Shown piece by piece: positions 59,500 to 64,000 of a DNA stretch of 64,000 bases. A model generated the notes under the pieces. It saw only the letters and a list, made by a program, of their open reading frames with translations, ran no database searches and was not told the DNA's origin. The position numbers and the translations under genes were made by a program. Source of the stretch: Bradyrhizobium sp. AZCC 1719 (GTDB lineage: Bacteria; Pseudomonadota; Alphaproteobacteria; Rhizobiales; Xanthobacteraceae); the NCBI RefSeq assembly GCF_036924525.1, contig NZ_JAZHRU010000001.1:3501001-3565000 (forward strand). The letters are read 5' to 3'. Positions within the stretch are counted from its first letter, which is position 1. The number at the start of each line of letters is the position of its first letter.

Positions 59500-59589
59500 G
59501 GTGCGATTCAGAATGCTCCCCCAAGGTAAGCGGCGCTGCGTCCGCTGAACTTGGAACTTAGGCCGGCTGCATCGCAGCCGGCCTTTTTT
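59500..59589 (+). ncRNA. Candidate small RNA with two hairpins and an intrinsic terminator
   Basis: A stretch without a credible reading frame lies between a possible promoter (TTGACT at 59474) and a strong terminator. It contains CCAAG (59521-59525) pairing with CTTGG (59550-59554). Inside that, AGCGG (59529-59533) pairs with CCGCT (59542-59546), with a symmetric three-base internal loop. The terminator stem follows. Genes on either side point away or start later, so the terminator belongs to no protein gene. I recognise no named RNA family; the exact 5' end is a guess. Confidence 0.48.
59561..59589 (+). terminator. Strong intrinsic terminator
   Basis: GGCCGGCTGC-ATC-GCAGCCGGCC, a perfect ten-base-pair stem with a three-base loop, followed by six T residues. 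It is oriented to stop rightward transcription and is the strongest intrinsic terminator in the window. Confidence 0.86.
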
Positions 59590-59643
59590 ATGAATCGGCA
59601 CAGCCGCGGACTAAAGGGGAGGTTGTGACCTAGGGGACTGTAA

Positions 59644-59666
59644 TAAAGTTCTAAATTGGTACTTTA
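59644..59666. promoter_or_regulatory. Palindrome TAAAGT-N11-ACTTTA upstream of glutaredoxin gene
   Basis: Perfect six-base arms with an eleven-base centre that includes GTTCTAAATTGG. It lies 63 bases upstream of the glutaredoxin start. It contains GTTC-N7-GTAC, one base off the GTTC-N7-GAAC family, so a link to that family is conceivable but unproven. Confidence 0.4.
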
Positions 59667-59729
59667 GGGTTCCTCGGTTGGATGGTAAGTAGAGGCCGGC
59701 TCTCGCCGATTCAGATGGAGGGAAAGATC

Positions 59730-60053
59730 ATGAGTGTTGCAGATTTCATCCGTAGCGAAGTGAACTCCAATGAAATCGTTCTGTTTATGAAGGGCACGCA
59801 AGCCGCACCGGCGTGCGGATTCTCGGCGCAGGTGGTGCGAATACTCGACCACCTCGGCGTAACCTTCAAATCGCACAACATCTACGAATCCGAAGAACTG
59901 CGGCAGGGGATCAAGGATTACTCGGATTGGCCGACAATCCCCCAGCTGTACGTGCGAGGGGAATTCGTTGGCGGTTGTGACATCGTGACGGAGATGTTCC
60001 AGTCGGGGGAATTGCAGGCTCTTCTCGAGAAGAAGGTGCCAGCGCAGTCCTGA
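59730..60053 (+). CDS. grxD: Monothiol glutaredoxin, Grx4/GrxD family
   Basis: A 107-residue monothiol glutaredoxin that binds and transfers [2Fe-2S] clusters with glutathione. The CGFS active site is at Cys29-Ser32 ([14 protein letters not shown]). [31 protein letters not shown] and the final helix are characteristic. ATG at 59730 has GGAGGGAAAG upstream. Such proteins are normally housekeeping and often found beside bolA; here it stands alone among catabolic genes, and may be a second copy serving the iron-sulfur enzymes of this region. Confidence 0.93.
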   Translation: MSVADFIRSEVNSNEIVLFMKGTQAAPACGFSAQVVRILDHLGVTFKSHNIYESEELRQGIKDYSDWPTIPQLYVRGEFVGGCDIVTEMFQSGELQALLEKKVPAQS

Positions 60054-60682
60054 GCGCACGCTGTGGCTACATCGAAGGTCCATGCAAGGCTGCTTCGAAG
60101 GTGATCTTCGACGATGCAGGGCTCGCATCACCACACGGATCTGCATTGCGATCTCCCCTGTTGAAATGAAGCGGGCAGAATCGAGGTCTCATGGAATGCG
60201 GTCTAACCCTGCTGCTCGCTACCGAGCTCCTTCCCGACCTGAACATCGATGAAATCAGACGGGGACAGCTCCTCGCGTTGACGTTGGGGCTGCCTTGTGC
60301 GGTCGTGGGACAACTCGTTCTTTGGCTTGCGCTGTAACGCGCAGGCGCGCGGCACTTTTCCTACCCCATCCCTACAAATCTCCGAATTCGCGCTGGAGAA
60401 GAAATCGTGCGGGCTAAGCGGAAGACGGCTCGCTGCGGCCGGTTGCTCCCGCCCGGCAATCGGAACGTTGCGAATACGTTCTGACGCCACGCGGCTTCAG
60501 AGCCGGTCAGCAGGCAAGACTGGGCGGCGGTGCCGCTAATCACACGTGAATAGCGCTATCTCGATTTTTGGTCTAGCGCAGCGCACAGGTTACGGTGACC
60601 ATATTGGAACTGACCTCCGTCACGAGCCACAAACAAAAAGGCCAGGCGAATATCGACATCTGCCCCTTAGGGAGGGACACCA
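60054..60682. other. Intergenic region between glutaredoxin and third binding-protein gene
   Basis: About 630 bases with no recognised gene apart from the weak 48-residue frame at 60191. A longer antisense frame (60203-60490) has no family features. The ribosome site of the downstream gene (GGGAGGGAC) closes the region. Confidence 0.45.
60191..60337 (+). CDS. Possible 48-residue hydrophobic protein
   Basis: An ATG frame with GAGG upstream encodes 48 residues starting MECGLTLLLATELLPDL. The C-terminal half (LLALTLGLPCAVVGQLVLWL) is hydrophobic enough for one membrane helix. No family is recognised and the surrounding 600 bases carry nothing else, so this may be chance. Confidence 0.22.
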   Translation: MECGLTLLLATELLPDLNIDEIRRGQLLALTLGLPCAVVGQLVLWLAL

Positions 60683-61906
60683 ATGGACTATCGCATCTTG
60701 AAGACAGCGGGTTCGTTACTGGCCGCCGGTCTGCTCGGCGCAGCGACCGCGACCGGCGCGATCGCCCAGAAGGCTTATGACGCTGGCGCGAGCGATACCG
60801 AAATCAAAATCGGCAACATCATGCCATACAGCGGACCGGCGTCCGCCTACTCCGTGATCGGCAAGACGTTCTCTGCCTATTTCAGAATGGTAAACGAGCA
60901 GGGCGGCATCAACGGCCGCAAGGTCAACTTCATCAGCTACGACGACAGCTATAGTCCACCGAAAACCGTCGAGCAGACGCGCAAGCTCGTCGAGAACGAC
61001 GAAGTGCTGCTGCTGTTTGGCATACTCGGAACGCCGGGCAACTCCGCCATCCACAAGTACGTCAACACGAAGAAGATCCCGCACCTCTTGCTCGCGACGG
61101 GCGCTTCGAAGTGGGTGGATCCGCAGAACTTTCCCTGGACGATGGCCTTCATTCCCAACTACCAGAACGAAGCCCGCATCTACGCGCAATACATCATGAA
61201 GAACCATCCGAACGCGAAGATCGGAATTCTTTATCAGAACGATGACTTCGGCAAAGACTACCTCACCGGCTTGCGCGACGGTCTGGGGGCCAAGGCCTCG
61301 ATGATCGTATCGGAGGCTCCATTCGAAGTGACCGCGCCGACGGTCGACTCCCAGATCGTTCAGATCAAATCCGCGAATGCCGATGTTCTGCTGACGATCG
61401 CAACGCCGAAATTTGCGGCGCAGAGCATCAGGAAGGTCACCGAGGTGGGATGGAAACCCGTTCACATCGTTAGCAACGTTTCAACGTCGGTGAACGGCGT
61501 GATGAAGCCGGCCGGCTTCGAAAACGCTCAGGGTGTGTTGAGTGCCGTTTATCTCAAAGACGCAAACGATCCGAAGTGGAAGAACGACCCTGGCATGAAC
61601 GAGTGGTCGGGCTTCATGGACAAGTATTTTCCTGAGGGCGACAGAGGCGACGGCTTCACGGTGTACGGCTACGCCGTCGGAAAGACCATAGTCGAAGTGC
61701 TCAAAAAATGCGGCGACAATCTCACCCGCGAGAACGTGCTCAAGCAGGCGACCAATCTCGATATCGAGGTCGGACAGTTGCTTCCCGGCATCCGCCTCAA
61801 AAGCAGCCCGACCGACTACAACTTGATCAAACAGCTTCAGATGCAGCGATTCCAGGGTGGCAGCTGGGAACTGTTCGGGCCGCTCCTCAGCTCCGAACGC
61901 AGCTGA
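60683..61906 (+). CDS. ABC transporter substrate-binding protein (LivK family), copy 3
   Basis: A 407-residue periplasmic binding protein. The signal peptide (TAGSLLAAGLLGAATATGAIA) precedes QKAYDAGASDTEIKIGNIMP. The lobes contain NEQGGINGRKVNFISYDDSY and LYQNDDFGKDYLTGLRDGL. It belongs to the same family as the pair at 31207/32483 but is clearly more diverged, for example ATGASKWVDPQNFPWTMAF in the cleft. ATG with GGGAGGGAC upstream. Like the others it has no permease or ATPase genes nearby, so it must share a transporter encoded elsewhere. The Rieske dioxygenase downstream suggests an aromatic ligand. Confidence 0.93.
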   Translation: MDYRILKTAGSLLAAGLLGAATATGAIAQKAYDAGASDTEIKIGNIMPYSGPASAYSVIGKTFSAYFRMVNEQGGINGRKVNFISYDDSYSPPKTVEQTRKLVENDEVLLLFGILGTPGNSAIHKYVNTKKIPHLLLATGASKWVDPQNFPWTMAFIPNYQNEARIYAQYIMKNHPNAKIGILYQNDDFGKDYLTGLRDGLGAKASMIVSEAPFEVTAPTVDSQIVQIKSANADVLLTIATPKFAAQSIRKVTEVGWKPVHIVSNVSTSVNGVMKPAGFENAQGVLSAVYLKDANDPKWKNDPGMNEWSGFMDKYFPEGDRGDGFTVYGYAVGKTIVEVLKKCGDNLTRENVLKQATNLDIEVGQLLPGIRLKSSPTDYNLIKQLQMQRFQGGSWELFGPLLSSERS

Positions 61907-62109
61907 CTCGCTCTCCTGTTCAGACAACGAAGACCTGTGCACCGTACAGGCCTTCCCTATGAGGCTCCTCGACCCGCTCCCTTCAACGCCGCACTGGCAC
62001 GCTCTTGTCCAAGTGTTACGTCAGATGCGTCTTCAGGGCGAGCCATCCCGGAGGAGGGGGCAGAACAACAGCGTCCGCTACCCGGCCCGAAGCTGAACGC
62101 CCGGCGGAC

Positions 62110-62298
62110 AGCCCGTTGACGATCGAGGATGTGATCGCAACCGCTCAAGGAGGGATCGCGGGCTACAAGAAGCCCAAGCACGTCTTCCTGGTCGATGACC
62201 TCCCGCGAAACGGTACCGGCAAAGTCTTGAAACACGAGCTGCGTATGCGCGCGGAACGATGGCTGCGTCCTCCGTCTGAAGCGACCCCGACGCGCTGA
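62110..62298 (+). pseudogene. C-terminal remnant of an acyl-CoA ligase
   Basis: An open stretch encodes LTIEDVIATAQGGIAGYKKP, then KHVFLVDDLPRNGTGKVLKHELR: the last 60 residues of an AMP-binding ligase, including the A10 lysine. Upstream sequence keeps only shuffled hints of the preceding domain in other frames, and no start or adenylation core is present. It is a truncated, dead gene. It resembles the canonical ligase type more than the one at 40068, which has Arg at A10. Confidence 0.8.
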
Positions 62299-62353
62299 TC
62301 GAGCGCAAGACCGTCCGTGCAATATCGCCAAGGTAAGGCCGGAGAGGGTGGCC

Positions 62354-62500
62354 ATGAATCAGGAACCTGGAGTCGCGTTGCTGGTGGGAGTCGGCGACGC
62401 AATCGGAGCCGCCGTCGCGCGCCGCTTCGCGGCCGCGAACTACAAGGTATGCATCACAGCATTACCGTGGTCCGGATTGCAGCAGCATCCTGCTTCTTGA
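62354..62500 (+). pseudogene. N-terminal remnant of an SDR gene
   Basis: ATG at 62354 opens MNQEPGVALLVGVGDAIG, then AAVARRFAAANYKVCIT. This aligns with the start of the atypical SDR at 39091 (VAILVGAGDAIGAAVARRF). Similarity stops near 62458; the frame then runs into unrelated residues and a stop at 62498-62500. Only the first 35 or so of about 250 residues remain. Confidence 0.82.
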
Positions 62501-62620
62501 TTGGGCTTGAAAGCGGCAATAGGCGGTGCTAATAGTTAAACGGTCGTTCGGATTATTTATGGCGCCGGCGCACCCCGCTGAGGACGGCGGCGGCTTGGCC
62601 TGCGTGTGGGAGGAGCAGCG

Positions 62621-63880
62621 ATGAACGTGATGCCGCGCGCGTCGCAGTGGAAGGAGTTGATCCGCGCCGATCGGGTGCACGGCTCGCTCTACAGCGATCC
62701 GGCGATCTTCGAGGCCGAACTGCAGAACATTTGGTACCGCACCTGGGTCTATGTCGGGCACGAGAGCGAGGTGCCGAACGCCAACGACTACGTCGTCAAG
62801 TCGATCGGCCCGCAATCTGTCATCATGACCCGCGACGAGCAGGGCAGGGTCAATCTGTTGCTCAACCGCTGTTCGCACCGCGGCAATCAGGTCTGCTCCT
62901 ACGACCGTGGCAACGCGCGTTCCTTTACCTGCCCATTTCACTCCTGGACTTTTGCCAATGACGGCCGGCTGGTCGGCTATGCATTTCCCGATGGCTATGA
63001 GGGCCAGGACAAGTCGCAGCTTGCGCTCGGCCGCGTCACCCGCGTGGAATCCTATCGCGGTTTCGTGTTCGGATCCTTTGCCGCGGAAGGGCCGACATTG
63101 AAGGAACATCTCGGAGGCGCCGCGGAGACGATCGATCGCCTGGTGCGCACGTCGCCGGAGGGGGAAGTCGAGATCACGGCAGGTTTTCTCAAGCACCGCG
63201 TGAAAGCCAACTGGAAATTCATCCTTGAGAACGAGTGCGATGGTTATCATCCGGCCTTCGTGCACTCGTCGATCTTCGGCGTTGCCGACAGCGCGATCGG
63301 AAAACTCTATGGCGGCGCGTCCACCGCGCTGACGCGCGACTATGGTGGTGGCCACACCGAAATCGACCTGCGCCCCGAGTTTCGCAAGCGCGATGCGCCC
63401 ATGAGCTGGTTCGGCACAACGGCCGAGCGGTTGCCGGACTATGCCGCGCGCATGAATGCGGCCTATGGCGACAAGGCAGCGCGCGAGATCATGATCGACG
63501 GCACGCCGCATGTGATGATCTTCCCAAACCTGTTCATCGCCGAAATCCAGATGTTCGTGATCCAGCCGCTCGCCGTCGACGACAGCGTGCAGCACGTCAC
63601 CGCGCTGCAGTTCAAGAGCGCTCCCGACCTGAACCGCCGCCTGCGGCAGCAGACCATGGGCTCGGTCGGCCCCGCCGGTTTCCTGCTGGCCGACGATTCC
63701 GAAATGTACGAGCGCTGCCACCGCGGCGTACTGGCGCGCAACCCGGAATGGATCTACCTCGGCCGCGGCGAGAAGCGCGAGCGCACCGACGAGCACGGCT
63801 ACAAGGTCGGCCATGTCACCGACGAGATTCCCTCGCGCGGAATCTGGCGTCACTATCGCGAATTGATGGAGGCGCGCTGA
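62621..63880 (+). CDS. Rieske aromatic-ring-hydroxylating dioxygenase, alpha subunit
   Basis: A 419-residue oxygenase large subunit. The Rieske [2Fe-2S] ligands are Cys84, His86, Cys104 and His107 (NRCSHRGNQVC and FTCPFHSW). The mononuclear iron segment is ILENECDGYHPAFVHSS, giving Asp207 for electron bridging and ligands His210 and His215. The length is typical of biphenyl/benzoate-type alpha subunits. ATG at 62621 has GGGAGGAG upstream; GTG at 62606 is less likely. Its stop overlaps the beta-subunit ATG (TGATG). No ferredoxin or reductase gene lies inside the window. Substrate is probably an aromatic acid. Confidence 0.94.
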   Translation: MNVMPRASQWKELIRADRVHGSLYSDPAIFEAELQNIWYRTWVYVGHESEVPNANDYVVKSIGPQSVIMTRDEQGRVNLLLNRCSHRGNQVCSYDRGNARSFTCPFHSWTFANDGRLVGYAFPDGYEGQDKSQLALGRVTRVESYRGFVFGSFAAEGPTLKEHLGGAAETIDRLVRTSPEGEVEITAGFLKHRVKANWKFILENECDGYHPAFVHSSIFGVADSAIGKLYGGASTALTRDYGGGHTEIDLRPEFRKRDAPMSWFGTTAERLPDYAARMNAAYGDKAAREIMIDGTPHVMIFPNLFIAEIQMFVIQPLAVDDSVQHVTALQFKSAPDLNRRLRQQTMGSVGPAGFLLADDSEMYERCHRGVLARNPEWIYLGRGEKRERTDEHGYKVGHVTDEIPSRGIWRHYRELMEAR

Positions 63881-64000
63881 TGCTGTCGCGCGAGAGCGAC
63901 GCCACGCTGTTGAATGCCGTCACCGCCTTCATCTACAGGGAGGCGCGCTTTCAGGACGAGCATCAATATGAGGCCTGGGAAGCGCTGTGGACCGACGACG
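63880..64000 (+). CDS. Ring-hydroxylating dioxygenase beta subunit, truncated by window edge
   Basis: The first 40 codons of a beta subunit, starting MLSRESDATLLNAVTAFIYR. REARFQDEHQYEAWEALWTDD matches the N-terminal helices of the family (LDxxxYxEWxxLxxDD). The ATG shares a base with the alpha-subunit stop (TGATG), indicating translational coupling. The rest of the gene lies beyond the window. Confidence 0.85.
   Translation, partial: MLSRESDATLLNAVTAFIYREARFQDEHQYEAWEALWTDD

Larger units (their letters stand above)
61907..62620. other. Region of decayed genes before the Rieske dioxygenase
   Basis: No intact gene is present. It holds a C-terminal fragment of an AMP-binding ligase (about 62110-62298), an N-terminal fragment of an SDR (62354-62458) and then the dioxygenase leader. 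The order ligase-SDR is the same as in the intact operon at 40068-42409. AACG-GT-CGTT at 62540-62549 is a possible small operator in the leader. Confidence 0.6.

Noticed and set aside
1..64000. CRISPR arrays, tRNA or rRNA genes, insertion sequences, integrases and phage genes
   Set aside because: I looked for regular direct repeats, cloverleaf-like stretches and transposase or integrase motifs and found none; the rearrangements seen have no mobile element attached.

Overview
The window reads as chromosomal DNA of a metabolically versatile alphaproteobacterium, most likely Bradyrhizobium or a close relative in the Nitrobacteraceae. This is inferred from the high GC content, frequent GTG/TTG starts, many LivK-type binding proteins, CaiB-type CoA transferases, CoxSLM-like molybdenum hydroxylases, and a 58-residue protein of a kind I associate with Rhizobiales. 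No species can be assigned from the sequence alone. I saw no rRNA, tRNA, CRISPR array, insertion sequence, integrase or phage gene.

Layout. (1) 1-9.5 kb: the 3' part of an acyl-CoA ligase, an enoyl-CoA hydratase and a 3-hydroxyacyl-CoA dehydrogenase; then a LysR regulator divergent from two class II aldolases, a ketopantoate-reductase-like enzyme and a frameshifted lactate-oxidase-type flavoenzyme; then a maleylacetate-reductase-like dehydrogenase. (2) 9.9-18.1 kb: small proteins, then a TetR/hydrolase operon divergent from an RND efflux operon, with two palindromic operators between them. A SnoaL-like gene sits inside the RND operon between duplicated gene ends. (3) 18.3-30.8 kb: a Tat-exported IorAB-like molybdenum oxidoreductase, a QueG-like iron-sulfur protein fused to an SCP2 domain, LysR, old yellow enzyme, crotonases, a haloalkane-dehalogenase-type hydrolase, an SDR with a decayed second copy, a FadB/FadJ-type fusion and an ABM monooxygenase. 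(4) 30.8-47.9 kb: two tandem ABC binding proteins, a feruloyl-CoA-synthase-like ligase, HxlR, a HCCA-isomerase-like protein, CoA transferase, GST and SDR, and an eight-gene beta-oxidation-like operon closed by a hairpin terminator. (5) 48-59.3 kb: TetR, FAH hydrolase, crotonase, CoA transferase, HxlR, a CoxSLM-like operon with a frameshifted large subunit, a third HxlR, an MFS exporter and a thiolase. (6) 59.4-64 kb: a candidate sRNA, a monothiol glutaredoxin, a third binding protein, decayed ligase and SDR pieces, and a Rieske dioxygenase whose beta subunit runs off the end.

The genes look like a catabolic island that imports organic acids (probably aromatic or cyclic), activates them as CoA thioesters and breaks them down by beta-oxidation-like steps. 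The most interesting layer is regulatory. At least five palindrome families recur at promoters. GTTC-N7-GAAC occurs four times, at nearly identical promoters for the binding-protein, isomerase/CoA-transferase and beta-oxidation operons. GAYGATAATCATC lies before a TetR gene and a distant thiolase. CTTGC-N5-GCAAG occurs twice, ACTC-N9-GAGT twice, and TCTATA-type operators flank the RND system. Several enzymes lack textbook catalytic residues: two SDRs (Tyr to Phe), a CoA transferase (no Asp), a crotonase (no Glu pair), a ligase (A10 Lys to Arg) and a dehydrogenase (metal Asp to Arg). Remnant genes and flank duplications suggest the island was assembled by repeated recombination.
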